Shown: positions 1 through 6,656 of the stretch, one piece after another
How positions within the stretch are numbered: position 1 is the first letter of the stretch
Layout: each line of letters opens with the position of its first letter
From: Elusimicrobiota bacterium
GTDB lineage: Bacteria > Elusimicrobiota > Endomicrobiia > Endomicrobiales > Endomicrobiaceae
Assembly (NCBI GenBank): GCA_031256695.1
Contig: JAIRQB010000176.1
Coordinates: forward strand, 1 to 6,730
DNA: 6,730 nucleotides
Direction of reading: 5' to 3'
The notes under the pieces: generated by a model
Databases searched by the model: none
Told to the model about the DNA's origin: nothing
What the model saw: only the letters and a program-made list of their open reading frames with translations
Program-made: the position numbers and the translations under genes

Positions 1-58
1 AGGAATTACATAAAAATATAAGTCCTTTATATATTCCTCTTACTCTTAGTTTCTTTAA

Positions 59-475
59 ATTTCTATCATTTTCTTTTCGTGCGCGGCGCTTTCATTCGCA
101 GAAGATGCAGGAACTTTTAAAACAATACTGCTAAAAGATGCTGAAAAAGGCAATTTAAAATCTCAAATTACCGTTGCAGAAATCTATTATTACGGCGGAG
201 GATACGGCGGAATAAAAACGGGAAGCGCTGTTGAGCAAAATTATACAGAAGCGTTTAAATGGCATTCAAGAGCGGCAGCGCAAGGCGATATTTCCGCAAA
301 ATATAAAATTGCTTTGATGCTCTATGAAGGAAACGGCGTAAAACAGGACAAAAAGAAAGCGGTTAAAATTATCAAAGAAATGCAAAATGCCGGCGACGAA
401 GAAGCAATTGCTTTTTTAAACAAAATGCTTGAAGAAGATTTGAAAAATTTTTCCAATTTAGACGCGGCGGAATAA
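59..475 (+). pseudogene. SEL1-like repeat protein, exported, with no recognisable start codon
   Basis: Reading codons from 59 to the TAA at 473-475 gives 138 residues of convincing protein. It opens with a hydrophobic stretch ending in FFSCAALSFA-ED, which looks like the end of a signal peptide. Two SEL1-type repeats follow. The first begins at about DAEKGN (residue 27) and carries an unusually long Gly-rich insert (YYYGGGYGGIKTGS) before YTEAFKWHSRAAAQGD. The second is A-Y-IALMLYEGNGVKQDKKKAV, ending in a short acidic tail. SEL1 repeats are alpha-hairpin scaffolds for protein-protein contacts, and an exported copy would act in the periplasm or envelope. The frame has a TAA at 56-58 and no ATG, GTG or TTG before the internal ATG at 317. 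The other two frames carry hydrophobic, signal-peptide-like residues just upstream (positions 22-80), which suggests a frameshift. An ATT start at 59 lacks a Shine-Dalgarno site. It could be a decayed gene, a sequencing error, or a gene with a rare start. The target or partner is unknown. Confidence 0.6.
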
Positions 476-484
476 AAATAGAGA

Positions 485-1000
485 ATGCAAAAAAATATAT
501 TTTTAAGTTTAGGCTCTAATATGGGAGACAGAGCGCGGAATTTATCCGAGGCTCTGTCTTTTTTACAAAGCAATGGAGTCTTTATTGAGCGCCTATCGTC
601 TATATATGAGACTGCGCCTGTCGGTCCGCGGCAGAGAAAATTTTACAATCTATGCTTAAAAGCGCGCTCTGAATTTTTTGCCGAAGAACTTTTAATTTTG
701 CTTAAAGACATTGAAAACGCTATGGGCAGAAAAAAAACGAAACGCTGGGGAGAGAGGATTATAGATATTGACATTCTGTTTTTTGGAAAAAATGATTTTG
801 AAAGCGCAAAGTTAACAATCCCGCATAAAGAAATTAAAAACCGCCTTTTTGTTTTAGCGCCTCTAAATGAAATAGCGCCTGACTTTAAATGCGCAACTTT
901 GGGCGGAAGCGTAAAAAATTTTTTAAAGCGCGCTCCGATTGATGTAAAAAAGCAGAAAATTAAAAAATTAGAATTTCAGACTGCGCCGTTTAAAATTTAA
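485..1000 (+). CDS. folK: 2-amino-4-hydroxy-6-hydroxymethyldihydropteridine pyrophosphokinase (HPPK)
   Basis: FolK transfers pyrophosphate from ATP to 6-hydroxymethyl-7,8-dihydropterin, giving the pterin substrate that dihydropteroate synthase joins to para-aminobenzoate in cytoplasmic folate synthesis. The 171 residues match the single-domain family in length and motifs: LGSNMGD at 9-15, the pterin-pocket region YETAPVG (41-47) and FYN (53-55), and the HPPK signature RWGERIIDIDIL at 87-98. That signature has the Mg-binding Asp94 and Asp96 and conserved Arg91. IPH (112-114), NRLF (119-122) and APLNEIAP (125-132) follow. The ATG at 485 gives the expected MQKNIFLSLGSN N-terminus. Its ribosome binding site is poor, since GAGA abuts the start. 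The gene begins only 9 bases after the SEL1 stop, so translational coupling is likely. No folP, folB or folE is in the window, so the remaining folate genes lie elsewhere. Confidence 0.95.
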   Translation: MQKNIFLSLGSNMGDRARNLSEALSFLQSNGVFIERLSSIYETAPVGPRQRKFYNLCLKARSEFFAEELLILLKDIENAMGRKKTKRWGERIIDIDILFFGKNDFESAKLTIPHKEIKNRLFVLAPLNEIAPDFKCATLGGSVKNFLKRAPIDVKKQKIKKLEFQTAPFKI

Positions 1001-1003
1001 AAA

Positions 1004-1008
1004 AGGAG
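1004..1008 (+). promoter_or_regulatory. Ribosome binding site of aroE
   Basis: AGGAG lies 5 bases before the ATG at 1014, an ideal Shine-Dalgarno spacing. It fixes the aroE start, and it shows that this organism uses standard anti-SD pairing. Confidence 0.8.
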
Positions 1009-1013
1009 AAACA

Positions 1014-1838
1014 ATGATTGACGTTTCAACAAAACTATTCGCCATTTTAGGACATCCCGTAAAGCACACGCTGTCGCCTCAAATACACAATGCTTGGTTT
1101 AAGCGGGAGAAATTAAATTGCGCCTATTGCGCTTTTGACGTCTTGCCTGAAAATTTAGGTCAAACTTTAGAAATATTGGTAAAAATCGGCTTTTGCGGTT
1201 TTAATATAACAGCGCCTCATAAAATAGAGATAATGAATTTCGTTGAGCGTTTTGATAAAACTGCAAAGTCTGTCGGAAATGTAAATACCATCGCCGTAAA
1301 AAACAATAAAATCTGCGGATACAATACTGATTTTTTAGGATTGGAAAAGGATTTTGCCGCTCAAAAAATAGAGATTAAAAATAAAAAAGTTTTTATTTAC
1401 GGCGCAGGCGGAGCGGCTAAAACAGTTCTTTGTTTGATGAAAAAAAACAAAGCGGATGCCGTCTATATTTCAAACAGAACAAAGGAAAAAGCCGTCTCTT
1501 TGGCTGAAAAGTTTAAATGCAAAACTTTGGATTTAAAAGACATTCCCGCTTTTATAAAAGACGCAGACATTATAGTCAATGCGTCCTCTTGCGGATTTAT
1601 TACAAAAGATATTTTGCCTTTTAAAAATCCGCAAAATTTAAAGAAAGGCGCTGTGATTTGCGACTTGATTTATAATAAAGAGACTCCGATGATTAAACTT
1701 GCAAAAGAGACAAAAACTAAATTTTTTTCAGGAGAAGGAATGTTGATATATCAAGCGCAGTCGGCTTTTGAAATTTGGACGGGAAAAAGCCCCGATATAC
1801 GCGGCGCTTTTAGAATTTTAAAAAAACTATTGAAATAA
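1014..1838 (+). CDS. aroE: Shikimate 5-dehydrogenase
   Basis: AroE reduces 3-dehydroshikimate to shikimate with NADPH, the fourth step of the route to chorismate, aromatic amino acids and para-aminobenzoate. The 274-residue length is typical. The N-terminal substrate domain has GHPVKHTLSPQIHN (13-26); its first shikimate-contacting Ser is replaced by Thr19, while Ser21 is kept. It also has FNITAPHK (63-70, catalytic Lys70), GNVNTI (88-93) and GYNTDFLG (102-109, catalytic Asp106). The Rossmann domain carries GAGGAAK (130-136), and NRT (154-156) is the usual NADP phosphate-binding signature. NASSCGF (189-195), DLIYN..ETP (217-225) and GEGMLIYQAQSAFEIWTG (240-257, with substrate-contacting Gln247) complete the fold. 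The gene sits 13 bases after folK, and the two share a link through folate, because chorismate supplies para-aminobenzoate. All key catalytic residues are present, so it should be active. Confidence 0.96.
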   Translation: MIDVSTKLFAILGHPVKHTLSPQIHNAWFKREKLNCAYCAFDVLPENLGQTLEILVKIGFCGFNITAPHKIEIMNFVERFDKTAKSVGNVNTIAVKNNKICGYNTDFLGLEKDFAAQKIEIKNKKVFIYGAGGAAKTVLCLMKKNKADAVYISNRTKEKAVSLAEKFKCKTLDLKDIPAFIKDADIIVNASSCGFITKDILPFKNPQNLKKGAVICDLIYNKETPMIKLAKETKTKFFSGEGMLIYQAQSAFEIWTGKSPDIRGAFRILKKLLK

Positions 1839-1843
1839 AAAAT

Positions 1844-1855
1844 GGAGAGAAAGGA
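1844..1855 (+). promoter_or_regulatory. Ribosome binding site region of the PIN/TRAM gene
   Basis: GGAG at 1844-1847 (10 bases from the ATG at 1858) and AAGGA at 1851-1855 (2 bases from it) are both possible Shine-Dalgarno matches. The first has the more workable spacing. Together they support the ATG at 1858, which gives a hydrophobic N-terminus. Confidence 0.55.
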
Positions 1856-1857
1856 TT

Positions 1858-2880
1858 ATGATTACAACAATTATTAGGTATTTGCTTGCTGTTGCAGTTA
1901 TTTTAGCGGCATATTTTGGCTGGGCTTCTTTAACTATATCTTTGATGTTTGGATTGTTTTTTGCATTATTAGAATATATGTTAAGGAAATCGTCTTATAG
2001 AGATATTTTATGCGTTTTTCTTGCCGCCGAATTCGGCTTTTTTTTAGGACTTTGCATAAGCGTCGTTATAGACTCTAAAGAGGCGGGCGCTTCTTTTTTC
2101 AATATTCCCGCGGAAACAATTATTCTTATTCAAGTTTTTTTAATTTTACTTATTGCGGCTGTTTTGATAAGCAAATGCTTTGTCGCAAAGCCTGCGCCTG
2201 CGGCTATAAACGCTTCAAAATCAATAATTTCTGAAACGCTGACGGCAGATATAAGCGCTTTTGAGGACGGAAGAATATTCGGACTTCTAAATTCCAATTT
2301 CATAAATTCAAAAATAATAGCGGCAGATTTTATAGTTTCAGAATTAAAAAACAGGGCGCAATTAAACGATAATGCGAAAAAATACAAGGCAAAAAGGGCG
2401 CTGGATATAATAAACAAATTAGAGGCTAATGGAACGCTCATAATAAAGGACTGCTCAAAAGACAAAGAGTTTGCGGGAGCAAAAGACCTCTATTCAAAGA
2501 TGTCGGATTTTGCCTTAAAATTTAATTTGAAAATTCTAACGGCTGATTTCAGTTTTGCTAAAAGCGCAATGCTGCAAAAAGTTAAAGTTTTAAATCTGCT
2601 TGAACTAGCCGACTTTTTAGCGCCGATTTATGCGCCGGGCGACGCCGTCAATGTGTTTTTGTCAAAAGAAGGCGAGCAAAGCAATCAGGCGCTGGGCTTT
2701 TTATCAGACGGCTCTATGATTGTAGCCGAGGAAGGCAAACGTTTTATAGGCAAGAGGGTGAAATTGATAATTACATCAGTAATACAAAGTTCTACAAACC
2801 GCATATTTTTTGCAAAGACTTTGTTTAACGATAATGCAGAGCGGAAAAATAATTATAAAAGGAACGGCGAAAAACAATGA
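1858..2880 (+). CDS. Membrane-anchored PIN/TRAM domain protein, YacL-like
   Basis: This 340-residue protein has the YacL layout. Four hydrophobic segments (about 5-22, 24-41, 50-71, 87-105) are followed by a cytoplasmic PIN nuclease-like domain (about 125-256) and a TRAM RNA-binding domain (about 258-320). PIN landmarks are D-x5-DGRI (Asp131 and 137-140), VSEL with Glu162, KRALDIINKL (179-188), TADF with Asp230, and VLNLLELADFLAPIYAPG. The TRAM part is seen in NQALGFLSDGSMIVAEEG (276-293), FIGKRV, TSVIQSS and RIFFAK. By my alignment to the Bacillus YacL pattern from memory, the acidic position in DSKLVKLA is Tyr212 here and the Asn of TND is Ala229, so metal binding may be altered. Asp210 lies nearby and could compensate. 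The family is presumed to act on RNA, but its substrate is not established. Its stop overlaps the ispD start (ATGA at 2877-2880), matching the known yacL-ispD-ispF order. Confidence 0.88.
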   Translation: MITTIIRYLLAVAVILAAYFGWASLTISLMFGLFFALLEYMLRKSSYRDILCVFLAAEFGFFLGLCISVVIDSKEAGASFFNIPAETIILIQVFLILLIAAVLISKCFVAKPAPAAINASKSIISETLTADISAFEDGRIFGLLNSNFINSKIIAADFIVSELKNRAQLNDNAKKYKAKRALDIINKLEANGTLIIKDCSKDKEFAGAKDLYSKMSDFALKFNLKILTADFSFAKSAMLQKVKVLNLLELADFLAPIYAPGDAVNVFLSKEGEQSNQALGFLSDGSMIVAEEGKRFIGKRVKLIITSVIQSSTNRIFFAKTLFNDNAERKNNYKRNGEKQ

Positions 2881-3536
2881 AGGCGGCTGTAATTATAGCG
2901 GCGGCAGGCAAAGGAAAGCGATTCGGCTCTGCAAAGCCGAAGCAATTTTTAAAACTTAAAAATAAAGAAGTTTTTTTATGGAGCATTGAAGCGTTTGCTT
3001 CAATGAAAGTTTTTGAAGAAATAATAGCGGCAGTGCCGGATTTTATGCTGCTTGAATTATCAAAGAAATATAAAAACATTCCAAAATTAAAATTTGCCGC
3101 AGGCGGAAAAGAAAGATTTGACTCCATAAAAAAAGCCGCCCGTCTTATAGGGCAAGACATTGATTTTATAGCAGTTCACGACGGCGCAAGACCGCTGATT
3201 GACAAGCGGGACATTTTGAAAGTTCTAAAAACAGCCGTTAAAACAGGCGCCGCAATAGCCGTTGAAAAAACAAAAGACACTATAAAAGAAATAAAAAATG
3301 GCATTGTCGTAAAAACGCTGGATAGAAATAAACTTGTCAATGTTCAAACGCCACAGATTTTTAGAAAGGATTTGTTTTTTAAAGCATATAGCGGGAAAAT
3401 TCCTAAAAATACAACAGATGATTCTTTTCTTTTTGAAAGATTAAATATAAAAGTATCCGCAACAGAGACAGAATTCCCCAATTTTAAAATCACTTCCAAA
3501 CAAGACTTTAAACTTGCCGATGTCTTAATTGACTGA
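2877..3536 (+). CDS. ispD: 2-C-methyl-D-erythritol 4-phosphate cytidylyltransferase
   Basis: IspD joins CTP and 2-C-methyl-D-erythritol 4-phosphate to give CDP-methylerythritol and pyrophosphate, the third step of the MEP isoprenoid pathway. At 219 residues it is the normal monofunctional length. The nucleotide loop AAAGKGKRFG..KPKQFL spans 8-25, with Arg15 and Lys22 at the catalytic positions. GGKERFDSI (76-84), VHDGARPL (100-107; Asp102 and Arg105), KDTIK (133-137), DRNKL..VQTPQIF (149-162; Arg150) and TDDS (180-183) follow. NFKIT (202-206) supplies the conserved Lys204. The ATG overlaps the stop of the upstream PIN/TRAM gene. The nearest AAGGA (2859-2863) is about 13 bases away, so termination-reinitiation probably drives translation. 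It ends in tandem stops TGA-TAA (3534-3539) and is not fused to ispF, unlike the bifunctional IspDF of some bacteria. Confidence 0.96.
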   Translation: MKAAVIIAAAGKGKRFGSAKPKQFLKLKNKEVFLWSIEAFASMKVFEEIIAAVPDFMLLELSKKYKNIPKLKFAAGGKERFDSIKKAARLIGQDIDFIAVHDGARPLIDKRDILKVLKTAVKTGAAIAVEKTKDTIKEIKNGIVVKTLDRNKLVNVQTPQIFRKDLFFKAYSGKIPKNTTDDSFLFERLNIKVSATETEFPNFKITSKQDFKLADVLID

Positions 3537-3595
3537 TAAAAATCAAAAATCTGCAAAACAAAAACTTGAAGTTTCAGCAAATCAAAATAAATCAA

Positions 3596-3601
3596 AAGGA
3601 G
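3596..3601 (+). promoter_or_regulatory. Ribosome binding site that fixes the ispF start
   Basis: AAGGAG lies 5 bases before the ATG at 3607. The frame is open further upstream to a TTG at 3529, which overlaps ispD. That extension would add 26 Lys/Asn/Gln-rich residues without family support, and the TTG has no comparable Shine-Dalgarno site. The ATG at 3607 is therefore the better start. Confidence 0.85.
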
Positions 3602-3606
3602 CGCAA

Positions 3607-4119
3607 ATGTTTATAGGCATAGGTTATGATGCTCACAGATTTAAAAAAGGGCGGAAACTGTTTTTAGGCGGAGTTGAAATAGAAAGCGCCGCCGGGCTTG
3701 ACGGACATAGCGATGCCGACGTTTTAATTCACGCCTTAATGGACGCTTTATTGGGCGCGGCGGGTTTAGACGATATAGGGCATTTTTTCCCAAATACCGA
3801 TGAAAAATACAAAGGCATTTCAAGCCTTGAACTTTTAAAGATAGTCTGCCGTAAATTGCAAAAGAAAAAATTTGCCGTCCATAATGCCGACATAACTGTG
3901 ATAGCGCAAACTCCTAAAATAGCGCCTTATATTGAAGAGATGAAAGACAAAATTTCAAAAATCCTCAAGATAAAAAAAGAGAGGCTGTCAATAAAAGCCA
4001 CTACAAATGAAAAGATGGGTTTTATCGGCAGAAATGAGGGGATAGCGGCGCTGTCAGCGGCGTCAATTAAAAAGGCAAATAATTTGCCGCCTCAATTAAA
4101 AAACAGAGTAAAAAAATGA
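3607..4119 (+). CDS. ispF: 2-C-methyl-D-erythritol 2,4-cyclodiphosphate synthase
   Basis: IspF cyclises CDP-methylerythritol 2-phosphate to methylerythritol 2,4-cyclodiphosphate with loss of CMP, the fifth step of the MEP pathway. From the ATG at 3607 it is 170 residues, slightly longer than the usual 155-160 because of a basic tail. GIGYDAHRF opens the protein, with metal ligands Asp8 and His10, and His42 completes the site within DGHSDADVLIHALMDALLGA. IGHFFPNTD (57-65) and the late motif ATTNEKMGFIGRNEGIAA, part of the CMP and trimer-interface region, are intact. The family works as a homotrimer with active sites between subunits. It lies 70 bases after ispD and its stop overlaps the uvrB start (ATGA at 4116-4119). 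ispE, the intervening kinase, is not in the window. Confidence 0.96.
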   Translation: MFIGIGYDAHRFKKGRKLFLGGVEIESAAGLDGHSDADVLIHALMDALLGAAGLDDIGHFFPNTDEKYKGISSLELLKIVCRKLQKKKFAVHNADITVIAQTPKIAPYIEEMKDKISKILKIKKERLSIKATTNEKMGFIGRNEGIAALSAASIKKANNLPPQLKNRVKK

Positions 4120-6149
4120 ATAGATTTGAACTTGTATCCAAATTTAAACCTTCGGGCGACCAGCCTCAAGCGATAGATAAATTGTGTGAAAATTATTTGA
4201 AGGGCGTAGATTCTCAAGTTTTGCTGGGCGTGACGGGTTCAGGCAAAACTTTTGTAATGGCAAATGTTATAGAAAAACTGCAACTGCCTACGATAATAAT
4301 ATCGCCCAATAAAATTTTAGCCGCTCAGACATATGCTGAATTTAAATCTTTTTTTCCGCATAATGCCGTTGAGTATTTCATCTCATATTACGATTATTAT
4401 CAGCCTGAAGCATATGTGCCTTCAAGCGACACTTATATAGAAAAAGACTCCTCAATAAATGACCAAATAGACAAATTGAGATTAAAAGCCACGACTTCTT
4501 TATTGGAGAGAAAAGACGTAATTGTAGTCGCTTCTGTCTCTTGCATTTACAATATAGGTTCTCCTAAAAATTATAAAAGTCTATGCGTGAAAGTAGAAGC
4601 AGGCGAGGAAAAATCTATGCGTTCATTGTGCATTGATTTTGTAAAAAGCCAATACGAGAGAAATGAAATTGAATTTATCAGAGGGAAATTTAGAGTAAAG
4701 GGCGGCGCAATAGAAATTTTCCCCGCTTATTTAGAGACGGCTCTGCGCATAGAATTCTTTGGAGATGCGGTAGAGAGCATTAAGGAATTCAATCCAATAA
4801 CGGGAGAAATTCTTTCAAAAAAAGACAAGGTCTATATTTATCCCGCTAGGATTTTTGCCACCGACCAAGATGCAATTTTAGCGGCTTCCAAAACAATAAA
4901 AGAGGAATTAGCGGATAGATTGTCTGTTTTAAAATCTCAAAATAAACTCCTTGAAGCGCAGAGATTGGAACAGCGGACGCGCTATGATTTGGAAATGCTT
5001 CTTGAGACGGGAATGTGCGCGGGTATAGAAAACTATTCAAGACATCTTGCGCAAAATCCGCCGGGGACGAGACCTTCAACTTTGATAGATTATTTTCATC
5101 AAGATGCGGGCGATTTCCTTTTAATTGCAGATGAATCTCATATATCCTTGCCGCAAATACGCGGAATGTATGAGGGCGACAGGAGCAGAAAACAAACTCT
5201 TGTAGATTTCGGTTTTAGATTGCCGTCGGCATTAGACAATAGACCGCTCAAATTTTTTGAATTTGAAAGTTTAGTCAAGAAATTTATGATGGTATCTGCT
5301 ACGCCGGGCAAATATGAAATGGAAAGAAGCGCAAATGCCGTCATAGACTTAATAATAAGACCGACGGGTCTTATAGACCCGGAAGTAATTATACGCCCTA
5401 TAAACGGGCAAGCCGGCGACCTTATGTCTGAGATTGAAAAAACTGCGGCAAGAAAGCAAAGGACTTTGATTACAACTCTTACAAAAAGAACTGCAGAAGA
5501 CTTGGCGGCTTTTTTAAAAGAGAAAGGTTTTAAAGTTGAATACTTGCATTCAGATATTGACGCTTTGACGAGAATAGAAATTTTGAAAAATTTAAGGCTC
5601 GGCGAATTTGACGTTTTGGTGGGTATAAATTTATTGCGCGAAGGGCTTGATTTGCCTGAAGTTTCTCTCGTGGCTGTTTTAGACGCGGACAAAGAAGGTT
5701 TTTTGCGTTCAGAGCCTACTTTAATACAAATTTGCGGCAGAGCCGCTAGAAATATAGACGGGCGGGTAGTTTTTTATGCAGACACTATGACAAATTCTAT
5801 GCAAAATGCCTTGCGGGAGATGAGCCGCCGCAGAGAAAAGCAAATAAAATACAACCTTGAAAACAATATAAAACCGCGTTCAATTATAAAGGCTGTGGCA
5901 GAACTTGATGAATTTCAAAATCTATCGCGCAAAGAAAACACAGCCCGAATGCTTTCAGAAGAAGAATCTCTGTATAAAATTTCTCCTAAAAATATAAATT
6001 CCATAATCAAAGATATAGAAAATAAAATGAAACAAGCCGCAGACAATTTAGATTTTGAAACTGCCGCAATTTTGAGAGACAAAATGCTTGATTTAAAATC
6101 TATGAAGTTAAAAGATGCGCCGAATGTCAAAGTTGGAAAGAAGCGGTAG
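4116..6149 (+). CDS. uvrB: Excinuclease ABC subunit B (UvrB)
   Basis: UvrB is the damage-verifying helicase-like core of nucleotide excision repair. UvrA loads it, it clamps the damaged strand and recruits UvrC for incision. The 677 residues are close to the E. coli length of 673. Visible in order: FKPSGDQPQAI (10-20); Walker A GVTGSGKT (38-45); the beta-hairpin YYDYYQPEAYVP (91-102), which inserts between the DNA strands; the UvrA-interaction region after about residue 150; DESH (339-342, Walker B/motif II); and GFRLPSALDNRPL. The second helicase half follows with TLTKRTAEDL, YLHSDID, GINLLREGLDLPEVS (from 503), DADKEGFLRS (523-532) and GRAARN (541-546, motif VI). The linker and coiled-coil UVR domain at about 628-663 (IENKMKQAADNLDFETAAILRD) normally binds UvrC. 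No motif is missing. The start overlaps the ispF stop with no clear ribosome binding site, so translation is probably coupled to ispF. Such operon placement differs from the classic separate SOS-controlled uvrB, and no SOS box is evident just upstream. Confidence 0.98.
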   Translation: MNRFELVSKFKPSGDQPQAIDKLCENYLKGVDSQVLLGVTGSGKTFVMANVIEKLQLPTIIISPNKILAAQTYAEFKSFFPHNAVEYFISYYDYYQPEAYVPSSDTYIEKDSSINDQIDKLRLKATTSLLERKDVIVVASVSCIYNIGSPKNYKSLCVKVEAGEEKSMRSLCIDFVKSQYERNEIEFIRGKFRVKGGAIEIFPAYLETALRIEFFGDAVESIKEFNPITGEILSKKDKVYIYPARIFATDQDAILAASKTIKEELADRLSVLKSQNKLLEAQRLEQRTRYDLEMLLETGMCAGIENYSRHLAQNPPGTRPSTLIDYFHQDAGDFLLIADESHISLPQIRGMYEGDRSRKQTLVDFGFRLPSALDNRPLKFFEFESLVKKFMMVSATPGKYEMERSANAVIDLIIRPTGLIDPEVIIRPINGQAGDLMSEIEKTAARKQRTLITTLTKRTAEDLAAFLKEKGFKVEYLHSDIDALTRIEILKNLRLGEFDVLVGINLLREGLDLPEVSLVAVLDADKEGFLRSEPTLIQICGRAARNIDGRVVFYADTMTNSMQNALREMSRRREKQIKYNLENNIKPRSIIKAVAELDEFQNLSRKENTARMLSEEESLYKISPKNINSIIKDIENKMKQAADNLDFETAAILRDKMLDLKSMKLKDAPNVKVGKKR

Positions 6150-6181
6150 CGCCTCTCTATTTATTTAATTTGCATCTGTTT

Positions 6182-6232
6182 GCCGCAAAATTTTGCATCA
6201 AAAATCTTTATATTTCTTATAAAATTTTCGGC
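6182..6232 (+). repeat. Imperfect inverted repeat downstream of uvrB
   Basis: The arm GCCGCAAAATTTT (6182-6194) can pair with AAAATTTTCGGC (6221-6232), with one bulged C and a loop of about 26 bases. The left arm also contains the palindrome GCAAAATTTTGC (6185-6196). No run of T follows directly, so it is a poor candidate for an intrinsic terminator, although it might slow polymerase or protect the uvrB mRNA end. Chance occurrence in AT-rich DNA is quite possible. Confidence 0.3.
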
Positions 6233-6246
6233 GGAAAACTTTTGTT

Positions 6247-6274
6247 TTGAGATTTCTGATAAAAACAATATAAT
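6247..6274 (+). promoter_or_regulatory. Sigma70-type promoter for tRNA-Ser
   Basis: TTGAGA (6247-6252) and a perfect TATAAT (6269-6274) are separated by 16 bases. Transcription would begin near 6281, followed by a leader of about 44 bases before the tRNA at 6325. The stretch 6275-6280 begins with a C run. Position, spacing and the stable gene downstream make this the most credible promoter in the window. Confidence 0.7.
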
Positions 6275-6324
6275 CCCCCTCGTAAAAATAGTTTTTTTGA
6301 TTTTTCTGCCGCAGCAAAACAAAC

Positions 6325-6414
6325 GGAAGGATGGCCGAGCGGTTGATGGCGCCAGTCTTGAAAACTGGTATAGAGGAAACTCTATCGGGGGTTCAAATCC
6401 CTCTCCTTCCGCCA
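6325..6414 (+). tRNA. tRNA-Ser (anticodon UGA)
   Basis: The 90-base gene folds into a class II tRNA. The acceptor stem GGAAGGA pairs with TCCTTCC (6404-6410), followed by discriminator G6411 and an encoded CCA (6412-6414). The D stem is GCC (6334-6336) with GGC (6348-6350). The anticodon stem CCAGT/ACTGG encloses the loop CTTGAAA with anticodon TGA at 6359-6361, which reads UCA and related serine codons. The long variable arm ATAGAG-GAAA-CTCTAT (6370-6385) is the hallmark of serine tRNA, and the T arm has GGGGG, loop TTCAAAT and CCCTC with one G-T pair. A promoter at 6247-6274 and a terminator at 6469-6503 make it an independent transcription unit. Apparent open frames on both strands over it are not genes. 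Confidence 0.98.
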
Positions 6415-6468
6415 TATATTTTTGAAATAGCGGCGGGAAAAATTTTTTTCTTAATAGTTTCTTAAAAG

Positions 6469-6503
6469 AAAAGCCAAAGAGTTTTTAACTCTTTGGCTTT
6501 TTT
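6469..6503 (+). terminator. Strong intrinsic terminator after tRNA-Ser, possibly bidirectional
   Basis: A perfect 15-base-pair stem (AAAAGCCAAAGAGTT at 6469-6483 with its complement at 6487-6501) encloses a three-base TTT loop and runs into six T residues (6498-6503). This is a textbook rho-independent terminator for the tRNA unit. The left flank is A-rich (AAAAGAAAA at 6464-6472), which gives a T-rich tail on the minus strand, so it may also stop transcripts arriving from the right. Confidence 0.88.
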
Positions 6504-6632
6504 CTGTTTATAAGATACGGATTTTCTAACTATTTACTTTCAATTCTTAATTACTCACTGCCTTTATTTGTTTCCCCTTTTCCTTTTAAAAATTCTGCAA
6601 AAATTTCAAAAAACTCCTCGTAAGTCCGTCGG

Positions 6633-6656
6633 CGGCAATACTATATAGTATTGCCG
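6633..6656. repeat. Perfect 24-base palindrome
   Basis: The half-site CGGCAATACTAT is followed by its exact reverse complement with no spacer, ending GTATTGCCG. A perfect 24-base palindrome is well beyond chance expectation in a window this size. It could be a repressor operator, since a candidate minus-strand -10 element (TATATA, 6642-6647) is at its centre, or part of a repeat element. As a single-strand hairpin it would need a small loop at the TATA centre. Confidence 0.85.

Noticed and set aside
2130..3160. Minus-strand open frames of 111 codons opposite the PIN/TRAM gene and ispD
   Set aside because: They are antisense to well-supported genes and read as hydrophobic, low-complexity shadows.
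3537..3606. Regulatory hairpin in the ispD-ispF gap
   Set aside because: Only a five-base-pair stem (AAACT/AGTTT around 3562-3574) is visible in A-rich sequence, which is expected by chance.
5138..5692. A 184-codon minus-strand open frame inside uvrB
   Set aside because: It lies entirely across conserved UvrB helicase motifs, is Ser/Lys/Ile-rich as expected for an antisense shadow, and has no recognisable domain.
6161..6425. Open frames of about 80 codons on both strands between uvrB and the end of the tRNA
   Set aside because: Both run straight through the tRNA-Ser gene and its promoter, lack ribosome binding sites, and show no family motif.
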